A stretch of DNA of 32,356 bases from Bacillota bacterium (GTDB lineage: Bacteria; Bacillota_A; Clostridia; Clostridiales; Clostridiaceae), in the NCBI GenBank assembly GCA_021837545.1, contig JAKBFR010000014.1, forward strand, positions 1 through 32,356. The letters are read 5' to 3'. Positions 1 through 8,841 of the stretch are shown here, piece by piece (the stretch's first letter is position 1; each line of letters opens with the position of its first letter). The position numbers and the translations under genes are program-made. The notes under the pieces were generated by a model. That model had not been told where the DNA came from. It saw nothing but the letters and a program-made list of their open reading frames with translations, and did not search any database.

Positions 1-42
1 TGTATATTTTTTATCATACTTACTATCCCCTTAAAAATAGAG

Positions 43-77
43 AGAACTCAATCACTATTATTAATGATATGAGTTCT
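43..77 (-). terminator. weak hairpin beyond the ABC-ATPase gene
   Basis: Eight-base arms AGAACTCA and TGAGTTCT enclose about 19 bases. Read on the minus strand the stem is followed by a short T-containing run. It may be a back-up terminator for the gene ending at 212; the better terminator is at 161-206. Confidence 0.35.
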
Positions 78-160
78 TTCCTTGCAATTGATTTTTATAA
101 TTATTTATCATTACTTTCTATAACTTTTTCATTTTAATATATTTATATTCTTTAATAAAC

Positions 161-206
161 AAAAAGTACTGCAAATATAACAAATACTGCATTGCCAGTA
201 CTTTTT
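161..206 (-). terminator. intrinsic terminator after the ABC-ATPase gene
   Basis: Perfect 11-base arms AAAAAGTACTG (161-171) and CAGTACTTTTT (196-206). Both strands end in a T run, so it can act in both directions. It lies directly after the stop codon of the minus-strand gene ending at 212. Confidence 0.8.
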
Positions 207-211
207 TGTAT

Positions 212-1960
212 TTAATTGTTATTAAAGTTCTTGGTTGCACTTCGTGCCTTTTTATAGGTGTATATTTTTAGGTTTCTATATCTATTATATGATGCCATTA
301 TTTCTTGCTTCCTTGGCATAGCTAGACTTCCACTTCCGCCTTTTATTCTTTCCATTGATATTAGACCCTTTTTCTCTATCTCACAAATTATATTATCCAC
401 CATATCTTCGAAGCCTAGCCCTTTATTCACAATATTAACTTCTGCCCATTTCATAATTGAACCTATAGCATTTAATTGTTCATTATCCACAATTTGCTCC
501 ACAGCTCTTAAATTTATATCTTCTTTATTTATATTTATTGTGTCTATTCCTATTGTTTTTATTTTAATGCCCTTTTCTCCAGCCTTAATGGTTCCAGCTT
601 TAACTATTCTATTAAATGCAATATTTATTTTTAGATTTTTATCATTAATCCTTTTTATAATATTGCCTTTACTTAGCTCTTTAGCTTCTTTTGTGACATC
701 TTTAGTTTCATAATTGTCCATTTGTATTACGCAATCTGCTACATCAAAAAAATCTCCACAGCTTCCAACTACTATTATTGTTGAAATATCTCTTTGTTCG
801 CATAAAGGTTTCACTATTTCAATAAATGGTGTGATTGGCTCTTTTTCTTTAGATACTAATTTTTGCATTAAATCGTCTCTCATCATGAAATTAGTAGCTG
901 AAGTATCTTCATCTATTAAAAGTACCTTAGAATTGCTTTCAATTCCTTCTATGATATTGGCTGCTTGTGATGTACTCCCACTTGCATTTTCTGTATAGAA
1001 TTCTTCAGTATCTTTTCCATTAGGTAAATTACTTATAAATAAAGATATATCTGTTTTAATTACACATCTATTATCTTCTGCTCTTACTTTTAAAGCTGAT
1101 TCATCTGTTATGACAAACTCTCTACCATCACCTTCAATATGATTATAAATTCCAAGTTCTAACGCTTTTAATAAAGTAGATTTACCATGATATCCTCCAC
1201 CAACTATTAGTGTTATACCTTTCTTAATACCCATCCCTTTAATTCTACCTTTACTTTGAGTATTAAATTCTACTTCTAATTCCTTTGGTGAAACAAATGC
1301 TTTACCACCTTGTAATGTTTTTGTAGATATTCCACTTTCTCTAGGTAACATTGATCCATTAGCTACAAATGCAATTAGTCCTCTATTATGCAATTGCATT
1401 CTTATATTTTCTTGATCTTCTACAAGTTTTACTCTACTTATTAATTTTTCATTATTAATATTTTTATATATTAAAGTTTTCTCTACAATGTTTGGAATAA
1501 CATTATATAAAATCTTCTCTAATTCTCTTGATAAAACACTTCGTCCTCTTGCTGGAAATCCAACATAAAACCTTGCTTCTATTTTTTTCTCATCTATGAT
1601 TATTGAAGTCCTCTTCAATATCTCTTGTGGGCATTTACTAATAGCTATTAAACCACTCTTTCCAGATCCAAAAACTCTTTCATTGCATTTATTTATATTA
1701 AAATAAAATTCTCTTGTTAAATAATCTGCCACTGCAATATTTTTGTTTTTATTATCAAAAAGTTCCTTTGGGAACTTAGCTACATTTTGATTTACTATTA
1801 CTCTAATTCTTGATGGTGATGCAAAAGGATCGCCTTGAACATAATCTATGCTAAGTGTATAATCTTCAAAATCATATTCTCCCTCTAAATCCTCATACAA
1901 CCTATAACTTTTCCCATCGATTCTATCTAACTCTCTTTTTAATTCTTGCGAATTTTTCAT
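212..1960 (-). CDS. ABC-class P-loop ATPase, PF09818/COG3044 type
   Basis: The 582-residue protein resembles the stand-alone 'predicted ATPase of the ABC class' family, whose cellular role is unknown. Seen: an N-terminal region of about 240 residues without membrane segments, a glycine-rich Walker A at 254-262 (GGGYHGKST), an ABC-signature-like SGSTSQ near 327-332, and a Walker B KVLLIDED with the Asp-Glu pair at about 350-351. No transporter membrane domain or partner gene is adjacent, so a soluble ATPase is more likely than an importer subunit. The length fits full-length members. The ATG start is supported by GAAAGGA about 6 bases upstream. It is a single-gene unit with a strong terminator at 161-206. 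Family assignment is confident; function is not. Confidence 0.8.
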   Translation of the reverse strand: MKNSQELKRELDRIDGKSYRLYEDLEGEYDFEDYTLSIDYVQGDPFASPSRIRVIVNQNVAKFPKELFDNKNKNIAVADYLTREFYFNINKCNERVFGSGKSGLIAISKCPQEILKRTSIIIDEKKIEARFYVGFPARGRSVLSRELEKILYNVIPNIVEKTLIYKNINNEKLISRVKLVEDQENIRMQLHNRGLIAFVANGSMLPRESGISTKTLQGGKAFVSPKELEVEFNTQSKGRIKGMGIKKGITLIVGGGYHGKSTLLKALELGIYNHIEGDGREFVITDESALKVRAEDNRCVIKTDISLFISNLPNGKDTEEFYTENASGSTSQAANIIEGIESNSKVLLIDEDTSATNFMMRDDLMQKLVSKEKEPITPFIEIVKPLCEQRDISTIIVVGSCGDFFDVADCVIQMDNYETKDVTKEAKELSKGNIIKRINDKNLKINIAFNRIVKAGTIKAGEKGIKIKTIGIDTININKEDINLRAVEQIVDNEQLNAIGSIMKWAEVNIVNKGLGFEDMVDNIICEIEKKGLISMERIKGGSGSLAMPRKQEIMASYNRYRNLKIYTYKKARSATKNFNNN

Positions 1961-2138
1961 ATAAATCCTTTCTTAGTCACACGTACTAGTTTATTATTTT
2001 TTTAATATTATTTTTACATTGTATTTATCTATTTTATGAAAATAATATTGAATAATTATAACATATAACTTAAATATATTTACATGTAAATATACTAGCA
2101 ATACATTTGAAATTAAGCTTATTGATACTGCTATAGCT
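1961..2138. other. AT-rich intergenic region with an 18-base palindrome
   Basis: This holds the upstream region of the minus-strand ATPase gene. A perfect 18-base palindrome at 2076-2093 has the centre TTTACATGTAAA and could be an operator. I see no convincing promoter hexamer pair or further gene here. Confidence 0.4.
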
Positions 2139-2288
2139 ATGAAGAAAGGAATTGTAGTCGCCACTATTGATGTATATCATTTTTTAGTTATAGATGTCGA
2201 GGCTGATTTCATAAAAGTGTCTGCACTAAGCTCTAAAGGGCAAAAACTTGATGAGTTTAAAATAGATAAGACTAATTATATTGATTAA
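2139..2288 (+). pseudogene. 49-codon open frame, possible remnant of a larger gene
   Basis: From ATG 2139 the frame encodes a 49-residue peptide beginning MKKGIVVATIDVYHF and ending in a segment like GQKLDEFKI, stop at 2286-2288. The frame stays open about 50 bases upstream of the ATG. No ribosome site precedes the ATG. Beta-strand-like hydrophobic alternation and the LDEF-I ending remind me of the C-terminal strands of secreted metallophosphoesterases, so a truncated gene is possible; this is weak resemblance only. Codon use looks coding. It could equally be a small independent ORF. Confidence 0.3.
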
Positions 2289-2414
2289 ATATATAATTGC
2301 TTTAGTTTTAAAATTAGAATTGTTTAAAAATTTTAACTGTTAACATACCTTTTATTTTTTCCTATATATTATATAATGTTAATACAATATACTTCAGGGG
2401 AGGTTTAGTTTTTT

Positions 2415-2885
2415 ATGAATAATAAACTAACAGAAGAAAATATTAAAAAATTAAGAGAAGAACTAGATTATAGACTAACAGTAAAAAGAGCTGAAATAGC
2501 AAAGGAAAAATTAGTAGCTGCTGCACATGGCGATAGGTCAGAAAATGCAGAATATAAAGAAGCTTGTGCAAATTATAGAGAAAATGATAATAGAATTCAA
2601 TATTTGTTAACTATGATTTCAACAGCAACTGTAATAGATGATAAGAATGTTGATAAGTCAATATTAGGACTTAATAGTAAAGCTAGAATCAAATTTATAG
2701 ATGATGAATATGAAGCTATTGTAACATTAGTAACTACTATGGATTTAGACCCTGAAAATATGCTTATAAGTATAGAATCAGATTTAGGAAAAGCATTATC
2801 AGGCAAAAAAATTGGAGATATAGTTGAAGTTAATGCTCCAGGAGAAAAATATACAATAGAAATATTAGAACTATTAAGGCAATAA
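2415..2885 (+). CDS. greA: GreA/GreB-family transcript cleavage factor
   Basis: The 156-residue protein has the size of GreA (about 158). GreA enters the secondary channel of RNA polymerase and stimulates cleavage of backtracked transcripts. Seen: an N-terminal helical hairpin (about 1-75) carrying GDRSENAEYKEA at about 39-50, which matches the acidic tip motif of GreA including its Asp and Glu, and a C-terminal FKBP-like half (about 80-156). A GGGGAGG ribosome site lies 11 bases before ATG 2415. Clostridia often carry more than one GreA-like gene, so this may be a paralogue rather than the housekeeping copy. It is monocistronic, ending at the hairpin at 2905-2937. Confidence 0.88.
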   Translation: MNNKLTEENIKKLREELDYRLTVKRAEIAKEKLVAAAHGDRSENAEYKEACANYRENDNRIQYLLTMISTATVIDDKNVDKSILGLNSKARIKFIDDEYEAIVTLVTTMDLDPENMLISIESDLGKALSGKKIGDIVEVNAPGEKYTIEILELLRQ

Positions 2886-2904
2886 TAATAACTTAATAAA
2901 ATAA

Positions 2905-2937
2905 CCCTCGAAATCAACTTTTTTTGATTTTCGAGGG
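2905..2937. terminator. bidirectional terminator between greA and the antiterminator gene
   Basis: CCCTCGAAATCAA (2905-2917) pairs with TTGATTTTCGAGGG (2924-2937) with one bulged base. It lies between two converging genes. Confidence 0.8.
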
Positions 2938-2950
2938 TATATTTTATCTT

Positions 2951-3787
2951 CTATTCCTGTAACTCATCTGAAAATACTCTTTCAATATGTATTGCAAGAT
3001 ATCCAATTTCTACTTCTTTAATTTCTTTCTTTAATTCACTGCCTAATTTTTTGCAGATATATTCAGCAATTTCAAATGACTTTTCGAACCGTTTCTTAAT
3101 ATAATCATTCATATCAAGCTTTAATGTTTCACCCTTTAATGTTCTTGCTGTCATATATTTAATATGGCTCATAAGACGATTATAAGATAATGATTCAATA
3201 TCTATTGTCTTTCCAATGTTTTGTTCGATAGATGTAATACAATCTCTAACAAGCATTGCCATTTCCATTGCCTGCGATATTTTTTCATTTCCAAGGCTTG
3301 AATGAATATGAAGTGCTATATAACCAACTTCATCTTCATTTATCTCAACATCTACTACTTCTTTTATGATGTTTTTTCCCTTGCATGCAACTTCATATTC
3401 TTCCGAGAATAAAGCTCTAATGTCTGGTGTTAAAGGATTGCTTATATGTTCATTATTTTTTATTCTTTTAACTGCAAATGCAATATGATCTGCAAGAGGG
3501 CATAAAATGTTCTCATCTACTTCTTTAAATTTCTTTTTGGCTTCCATAATGATGGCACTAGCAATTTCTAAAAATTTAGGTTCAATATTGTTTATTATCT
3601 CTTTATTTTGACCTCTTTCTGTTTCTTGTTGTAATAGATATATATGGGTATCTTCTGGTGCTTCCATACGTTCATTCACCATTTTCCCAAAACCTATACC
3701 TTTTCCAAGCAGTATATGTTTCTTATTCGTATCCATATCTATAGCGAGCACCCCATTATGATTTAATGCCTTTATCACTCTGAACAT
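2951..3787 (-). CDS. BglG/LicT-family transcription antiterminator
   Basis: The 278-residue protein has the full domain set of PTS-controlled antiterminators. An N-terminal RNA-binding CAT domain (about 1-55, with NHNGVLAID and GKGIGFGK) would bind a leader RNA hairpin and prevent termination. Two PTS regulation domains follow: PRD1 with histidines at about 101 and 160, PRD2 with histidines at about 208 and 267, the usual phosphorylation sites. It lies 21 bases downstream of the IICBA permease gene on the same strand, with GAGGAGG before its ATG, so the two are almost certainly co-transcribed and it probably controls that permease (GlcT/LicT-like). The exact inducer sugar cannot be told from the sequence. 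Confidence 0.92.
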   Translation of the reverse strand: MFRVIKALNHNGVLAIDMDTNKKHILLGKGIGFGKMVNERMEAPEDTHIYLLQQETERGQNKEIINNIEPKFLEIASAIIMEAKKKFKEVDENILCPLADHIAFAVKRIKNNEHISNPLTPDIRALFSEEYEVACKGKNIIKEVVDVEINEDEVGYIALHIHSSLGNEKISQAMEMAMLVRDCITSIEQNIGKTIDIESLSYNRLMSHIKYMTARTLKGETLKLDMNDYIKKRFEKSFEIAEYICKKLGSELKKEIKEVEIGYLAIHIERVFSDELQE

Positions 3788-3808
3788 TTTATGCCTCCTC
3801 TTTACATG

Positions 3809-5935
3809 TTATTCCAATACATCAATAGCGATCATTGCTTCTCCAGCTTTTATCTCACCTGCATTTAATAAACGTACTTTTTGTTTACTGCTTAATGCTG
3901 TGCAAATAATTGGTGATACAATAGATGGTGCATTATCTTTTATGAATTCTAGGTCAAAACTTAATAATTTATCACCCATCTTTACCTTATCTCCACCTTT
4001 TACAAAAGCTTCAAAGCCTTTTCCATCAAGGTTTACTGTATCTATTCCTATATGAATAAGTAATTCGAGACCATCAGTTGTTGTTAATCCTACTGCATGT
4101 TTTGATGGGAATACAAAAGTTATTTCTCCATCTGCTGGTGCTACAACAATACCATCAGTTGGAATGACTACAACTCCATCTCCCATAATCTTGCTTGCAA
4201 ATGCTTCATCTGGAGCTTCTGATAAATCTTTAGCAACACCTGTTAATGGACTGTTTAAGATTATTGTATTAATAACTTTTTCTTGATTTCCTTTTTCTTG
4301 CACTATTTCGTCTTTATTTGCTTCTACTGTATTCATAGAAACTTCTTCATTTGGAGCTGTAACTAAGTAATCTTCTAAATTTGATTTTATAACGGTTACT
4401 CTTGGTCCATACATAATTTGAACTCCAACACCTTTATGTATTACTCCTGAAGCTCCTGAGTGTTTTAATAATGCTTCATTTACTAGTTCTGATTTATGTA
4501 CTGTACAACGTAATCTTGTTGCACAACAATCAACATCTGAAATATTTTTCTTTCCACCAAGACCTTGACAGATCATAGCTGAAAGTTCATCTACATCTCC
4601 ATTTCCAGCATTTTTCTTTGCTTCGACATCACTTCTACTATAAAGTTTAACTTCATCAGTATCTTCACGTCCTGGAGTTTTTAAATCCAATTTCTTAATT
4701 AAGAAAGAGAATAATAAATAGTATACTACAAAATATCCAATACCTACAACTATAACCCAGATCCAGTTTGTTTTAGCATTTCCTTGTAAAATACCAAATA
4801 GGAATAAATCAATAAATCCACCAGAGAAAGTCATACCTACTCCAACGTTTAACATGTGCATGAACATATATGCAAGTCCTGCAAATATGCAATGAATTCC
4901 ATACAATACCGGTGCAACAAATAGGAATGTAAATTCAATTGGTTCTGTTATACCAGTAAGCATTGAAGTTAATGCTGCTGATAATAGTAATCCACCAACA
5001 ACTTCTCTTTTTTCTGGTTTAGCACATCTGTACATTGCAAGTGCTGCTCCAGGTAACCCAAATATCATAAGTGGGAATTTACCTGACATAAATCTTGTTG
5101 CGGAAACACTAAAATGTGTTATTCCTGGAGTTGCAAGTTCAGCAAAGAAAATATTTTGAGCACCTTCGATAACCTTACCACCTACTGTAGCTGTACCACC
5201 TACTGCTGTTTGCCAGAACGGTAAGTAAAATACATGATGAAGACCAAAAGGTATTAATAAACGTTCCATTAAACCATAAACCCATGTTCCTACATAACCT
5301 GATTCGAGTACAACCTCTCCAACTTTATAAATACCTGCTTGAACTGGAGGCCAAGCATAAAACATTAAAATTCCAACAATTAAATATGTTATTGCACTAA
5401 TAATAGGAATAAATCTTGTACCACCAAAAAATGATAATACTTGTGGTAATTCAATTTTATAAAACCTATTATGTAGTGATGCTACACCAAGCCCTACAAT
5501 AATACCACCAAAAACACCCATTTGTAATGAAGTAATACCAAGTACTGAAGTTGATGCTCCACTTAAAAGAGCTTCAGTTCCTCCATTAATATTAATCATA
5601 GCACCTATTGATGCATGCATAATGAAAAATGCAATTGCTGCAGATAGCGCTGCTACCTCTTTTTCTTTTTTTGACATACCTATTGCAACACCCATTGCAA
5701 AGATTAATGGTAAGTTTTCAAATACTACACTTCCAGCAGCATTCATTACTGAAAGAATTGAATAAACAAATGTCCCAGGTCCGATTAAATTAGTAAGTCC
5801 ATAGGTTTCAAGCATTGTTGCATTGGTAAAAGAACCACCTATTCCTAAAAATAATCCTGCCACTGGTAAAATAGCAATTGGAAGCATAAATGATCTTCCT
5901 ACACGTTGTAAAACACCAAAAAATTTGTCTTTCAT
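3809..5935 (-). CDS. PTS sugar permease, fused EIICBA, glucose/GlcNAc family
   Basis: The 708-residue membrane protein imports and phosphorylates a hexose. Order: EIIC membrane domain (about 1-415, several hydrophobic segments, GITEP at 328-332), EIIB (about 446-525) with the phospho-cysteine in DCCATRLRC (Cys471 by position in the motif), and EIIA (about 555-700) with the phospho-histidine in LLIHIGIDTV (His628) and the second active-site histidine near 613. Fusion of all three domains and the GLHHVFYLPFW segment place it in the glucose/N-acetylglucosamine superfamily; ptsG, glcG and nagE-like permeases share this layout and I cannot choose between them. The antiterminator gene follows. AAAGGAGAAG precedes the ATG. 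Confidence 0.92.
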   Translation of the reverse strand: MKDKFFGVLQRVGRSFMLPIAILPVAGLFLGIGGSFTNATMLETYGLTNLIGPGTFVYSILSVMNAAGSVVFENLPLIFAMGVAIGMSKKEKEVAALSAAIAFFIMHASIGAMININGGTEALLSGASTSVLGITSLQMGVFGGIIVGLGVASLHNRFYKIELPQVLSFFGGTRFIPIISAITYLIVGILMFYAWPPVQAGIYKVGEVVLESGYVGTWVYGLMERLLIPFGLHHVFYLPFWQTAVGGTATVGGKVIEGAQNIFFAELATPGITHFSVSATRFMSGKFPLMIFGLPGAALAMYRCAKPEKREVVGGLLLSAALTSMLTGITEPIEFTFLFVAPVLYGIHCIFAGLAYMFMHMLNVGVGMTFSGGFIDLFLFGILQGNAKTNWIWVIVVGIGYFVVYYLLFSFLIKKLDLKTPGREDTDEVKLYSRSDVEAKKNAGNGDVDELSAMICQGLGGKKNISDVDCCATRLRCTVHKSELVNEALLKHSGASGVIHKGVGVQIMYGPRVTVIKSNLEDYLVTAPNEEVSMNTVEANKDEIVQEKGNQEKVINTIILNSPLTGVAKDLSEAPDEAFASKIMGDGVVVIPTDGIVVAPADGEITFVFPSKHAVGLTTTDGLELLIHIGIDTVNLDGKGFEAFVKGGDKVKMGDKLLSFDLEFIKDNAPSIVSPIICTALSSKQKVRLLNAGEIKAGEAMIAIDVLE

Positions 5936-6108
5936 AGTTTCTTCTCCTTTTATATTTAATATAATTATTACTTTTGAGAAGTTTTTCTATATTTTTTGAG
6001 CATCAAAAAAAAGCATCATCAAACATAAACATCCTCAAATATTTATGTATATTTCTTAAATTTTCATGTTTATAAAAAATCCTTATGTACTATTTTATAA
6101 GTGTACTA
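5936..6108 (-). promoter_or_regulatory. leader region of the PTS permease gene
   Basis: This 173-base gap should contain the RNA target of the antiterminator. Read on the minus strand I find only a weak pairing of TTTGAG with CTCAAA (around 6034-6039 and 5995-6000) and no textbook ribonucleic antiterminator sequence or overlapping terminator. The region is AT-rich with T runs near 6001-6012 (minus strand). Confidence 0.35.
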
Positions 6109-7242
6109 TCATTCACCATATTTCTTACTATATTTCACCTGTAATTTTATATCAGGATGCTTTTTACAAAACTGACTAATTACAAAATAACAACTTGGAC
6201 ATGGTTCCCATTTACTATACAAAATAAGATTTCCTTCATTCTTCACTTCTTTTGCTTCTATTTGTTTATGTATTTCTTCGATTATCTTTTTTTCACTATC
6301 GTTAACTCTGTTATATCCAGTTCCTAACTTACCTAATTTATTAACTTTGCAACTTTTAAAAATTGCTGAATCTTTTTGTGGTGCAGTACAATAATCTATT
6401 ATATTATTACTACCACTTATTGCTTTAAATTCCTTATTATCATATATTGCTACTGCTATGTTTATAGTATCCTGTAGAGCTTTACTTTGATCTATTTTAA
6501 ATGTTGTTTTTTCTTTTTCGCAAACTTTCATGTATTTATTTATATTCTTTATTAAACGTTGCATTCTTGGTATGTTGTTACTTAAATATTCATGATACTC
6601 TACAGTGCCCTTCTTTGCTTTTATATATTCATAATTTATTCTTTTAGGTATTTCTATAGATATTGTTTTAGTTTTAGTTTGGGCATTATATGTTTCTTTT
6701 ACGCCTTCTTTTCTAATAAAAACCATTTTTTTCAGTAGTTCAATATCCTTTGCATACAGATAGTCCTTACCTAATTCTTTTTCTAAATTATTCAATTTTG
6801 CTTTCTCGTCTTCACTTATTATTCCAGATATATTTCTTTTTATTTCTTCTATGGATTTTATGATATCTTCAACATTATCTTGAGCGCTCATCACTCGTTC
6901 ATATTCAATTCTATCTATATTTAGTTTTTTTACTTCACTTATTCTTTTACATAGTTTGTTATGTTCATTTTCAAATAATATCATTTTTTCTATATAGTCC
7001 ATGAAATCTTTAATATCATTTGCTCTATATGTAATCTCACTATCCTGAAGGCATATCTGCAACCTCTCTGTTACACTATTATCTACTCCAAAAGTCTTCA
7101 TAATTTTTTCTTTAAATTTTTCTTCATCAAATTCATTTATCTTATATCCTTCTGTTTTTAATGCATCCTTAAAATCATTTAGATTATTAATTTTTATTCG
7201 TTCTTTTTTTCTCTTCTTTAAAGTCATATTTATTTGTATCAT
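6109..7242 (-). CDS. protein with C-terminal toxin-type deaminase domain
   Basis: About 377 residues. The last 120 residues look like a nucleic-acid or nucleotide deaminase of the polymorphic-toxin kind (BURPS668_1122/XOO_2897-like): an NDSEKK helix motif near 314-319, where the Asp and Glu could stand for the usual HxE, then strand LILYSKWE and PCPSC near 347-351, supplying two zinc cysteines, then a helix and a strand ending six residues before the C-terminus. The N-terminal 240 residues are lysine/glutamate-rich, largely helical, with no signal peptide or recognised export domain. Start: a GTG at 7248 is possible, but GAGGTGGG lies just before ATG 7242; ATG 7227 is a further option. The ankyrin-repeat gene lies upstream on the same strand. 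Deaminase call is by motif, not by search. Confidence 0.65.
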   Translation of the reverse strand: MIQINMTLKKRKKERIKINNLNDFKDALKTEGYKINEFDEEKFKEKIMKTFGVDNSVTERLQICLQDSEITYRANDIKDFMDYIEKMILFENEHNKLCKRISEVKKLNIDRIEYERVMSAQDNVEDIIKSIEEIKRNISGIISEDEKAKLNNLEKELGKDYLYAKDIELLKKMVFIRKEGVKETYNAQTKTKTISIEIPKRINYEYIKAKKGTVEYHEYLSNNIPRMQRLIKNINKYMKVCEKEKTTFKIDQSKALQDTINIAVAIYDNKEFKAISGSNNIIDYCTAPQKDSAIFKSCKVNKLGKLGTGYNRVNDSEKKIIEEIHKQIEAKEVKNEGNLILYSKWEPCPSCYFVISQFCKKHPDIKLQVKYSKKYGE

Positions 7243-7295
7243 ACCCACCTCTTATCTTTTGAGTCCATATTAAAAAATAATGCAATATCCATTAT

Positions 7296-7327
7296 ACAAG
7301 TGTTCATATAGTTGATTGAACACTTGT
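7296..7327. repeat. perfect 11-base inverted repeat between deaminase and ankyrin genes
   Basis: ACAAGTGTTCA (7296-7306) and TGAACACTTGT (7317-7327) enclose ten bases. No T run directly follows on either strand, so it may be an operator or RNA hairpin rather than a simple terminator. It lies in the 179-base gap before the deaminase gene. Confidence 0.6.
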
Positions 7328-7421
7328 ATTAACAAATTACAGTAATTTCTTATACAAAAGGTTACACTTTATGAACTTTCCACATTATAAAAGTTTTCTT
7401 TTTAGAACAAAATCTTTAAAC

Positions 7422-8051
7422 TCAGCTTATCTTCCCGTCATATTTTATTAATATATCTTCAATATCTTTATTTTGGCACAGATATAATGGAGTATGTCCT
7501 TCATTATTTTTGGAATTTATATTAAACCCAAGAGAGATAAGAACTTTAACAAAATCTTCAAAAGTTTCAGTATTACAATTTAAATAATCATCATGTAATA
7601 GAGTATTGTTATACTTATCAGTATGTTTTATATCTGCTCCATATTTCACAAGAAGGTTCAAAAGTTCTACAGAATAATTAAAACTACAATGAAAAACAGG
7701 AGTTTTACTTGATATATCTTCAGCATTTACTTTAGCTCCCCTATCTAATAATAATCCAACGACATCAATTTTAGGTTTTGCTCTTGCACATATTCTATGC
7801 AAAGGTGTTTCTTTCAGATAACTTTGATAGCTGTTAATGTCTGCACCATTATTAATTAAAAGTTCTATTACTCCGAAATAATTGTTTTGACAATTATCTA
7901 TTGCTAAATGAAGTAGGCTCTTATTATCGTATTTTTCATTAACATCACCTACATTTTTCAAGAAAATTTTAAGTTCATCCAAATTCCCCTCTTCTATTGT
8001 TTTTAAAATAGATTTTTGCTTTGAACCAAACAAAATATCATGAATCTTCAT
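7422..8051 (-). CDS. ankyrin-repeat protein
   Basis: The 209-residue protein consists of about five ankyrin repeats after a short N-terminal segment. Repeat signatures seen in order: NKSLLHLAID with LLINNGADIN, ETPLHRIC with LLLDRGAKVN, KTPVFHCS with LLVKYGADIK, NTLLHDDY with VLISLGFNIN, and HTPLYLC. No signal peptide or membrane segment, so it is probably cytoplasmic and binds another protein. AGGAGGT lies about 8 bases before ATG. Its neighbour in the same direction is the deaminase-domain gene; ankyrin proteins are known as immunity proteins in polymorphic toxin loci, so a protective role is possible, though immunity genes normally follow the toxin and this one precedes it. Confidence 0.85.
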   Translation of the reverse strand: MKIHDILFGSKQKSILKTIEEGNLDELKIFLKNVGDVNEKYDNKSLLHLAIDNCQNNYFGVIELLINNGADINSYQSYLKETPLHRICARAKPKIDVVGLLLDRGAKVNAEDISSKTPVFHCSFNYSVELLNLLVKYGADIKHTDKYNNTLLHDDYLNCNTETFEDFVKVLISLGFNINSKNNEGHTPLYLCQNKDIEDILIKYDGKIS

Positions 8052-8203
8052 GATAATTACCTCCTAATATTGTATCAACACAATCATATAATATAAATAT
8101 ATCAAACTTTAAATCATTGACTTCTTGTTGTTACTCTTGTTTTTACTCAATCACTATATTTAAAAATTATCTCTCATTTCTGATTCCTAAATCATTATAA
8201 AGT

Positions 8204-8243
8204 AAAAAATCCCCGTCAATACTTAATAAGTATTGTCGAGGAT
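8204..8243 (-). terminator. terminator of tmRNA
   Basis: CAATACTT and AAGTATTG form the inner stem, extended by ATCC/GGGAT pairings, followed on the minus strand by TTTTTTA. It directly follows the tmRNA 3' end. Confidence 0.9.
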
Positions 8244-8248
8244 ATGCT

Positions 8249-8604
8249 TGGTGGAGGCGAGGGGTATCGAACCCCTGTCCGAAAGCAGCTGAATTTGCCT
8301 TTCTCCGAGTGCAGTCTAAGTTTTAAGATTCCCCAAAAGTATCGCCCTTAGACAGGCTATACTTTCCGGTAGCTTCATAAATACCCCTTTAGCTCAAAGC
8401 TTTGCTAAACTTCGTTTCCTACTTAATGACACCAGTTATCCAAGCCGTAGGCAACCTGGGCTGATGAGTAGCTTTAAACTAAGCTGCTATTGCAAAATTG
8501 TCTTCTGCGTTTACATTAGTGCATACTTGATTTGCGAGGACACATGCTTCCCTCGACTCGCTTAACAAACCCTATCCCACCCCCGTCGAAGCCAAGGCGC
8601 CCCC
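8249..8604 (-). ncRNA. ssrA: transfer-messenger RNA (tmRNA)
   Basis: This 356-nucleotide RNA rescues stalled ribosomes by trans-translation with SmpB. Both ends of the tRNA-like domain are visible: 5' GGGGGCG (8598-8604) pairs with CGCCTCC before the encoded 3' CCA (8249-8251), and the T-arm segment GGGGTTCGATACCCC lies just inside. The resume codon is GCA at 8506-8508; the tag reads AEDNFAIAA with stop TAG at 8479-8481, matching the AEDNFA-(I/L)-AA style of clostridial tags. The rest folds as pseudoknots. An open frame on the opposite strand across the 5' part is not a gene. Confidence 0.97.
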
Positions 8605-8665
8605 ACGTTGAAGATGGTTTAAAAAACAAATTCAATTTTCAAAGAATAGTCATCTTGTATTTCTT

Positions 8666-8694
8666 ATTCTATATCAATCACTGGAAGCTGTCAA
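8666..8694 (-). promoter_or_regulatory. promoter of tmRNA
   Basis: On the minus strand -35 TTGACA (8689-8694), 17-base spacer, -10 TAGAAT (8666-8671). The hexamers lie about 60 bases upstream of the mature 5' end. Confidence 0.75.
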
Positions 8695-8841
8695 CTGGAA
8701 CATTGTTACTCCATTAGCGTATATACTATTAAATTAAGAATATAATCTCCTTTTCTCATAATTTCCAATAATATTTTCACTAGTGTTTGTACCATCCATA
8801 CAACTATATTGTATTCTTTATTTTTATAACTAATATAAATA

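Noticed and set aside
258..998. Long plus-strand open frames opposite the ABC-ATPase gene
   Set aside because: Antisense shadows of a gene with clear family motifs; hydrophobic composition is the usual artefact of reading AT-rich coding DNA backwards.
8532..8717. 61-codon open frame on the plus strand
   Set aside because: It lies across the antisense of the tmRNA 5' part and its promoter; no ribosome site.
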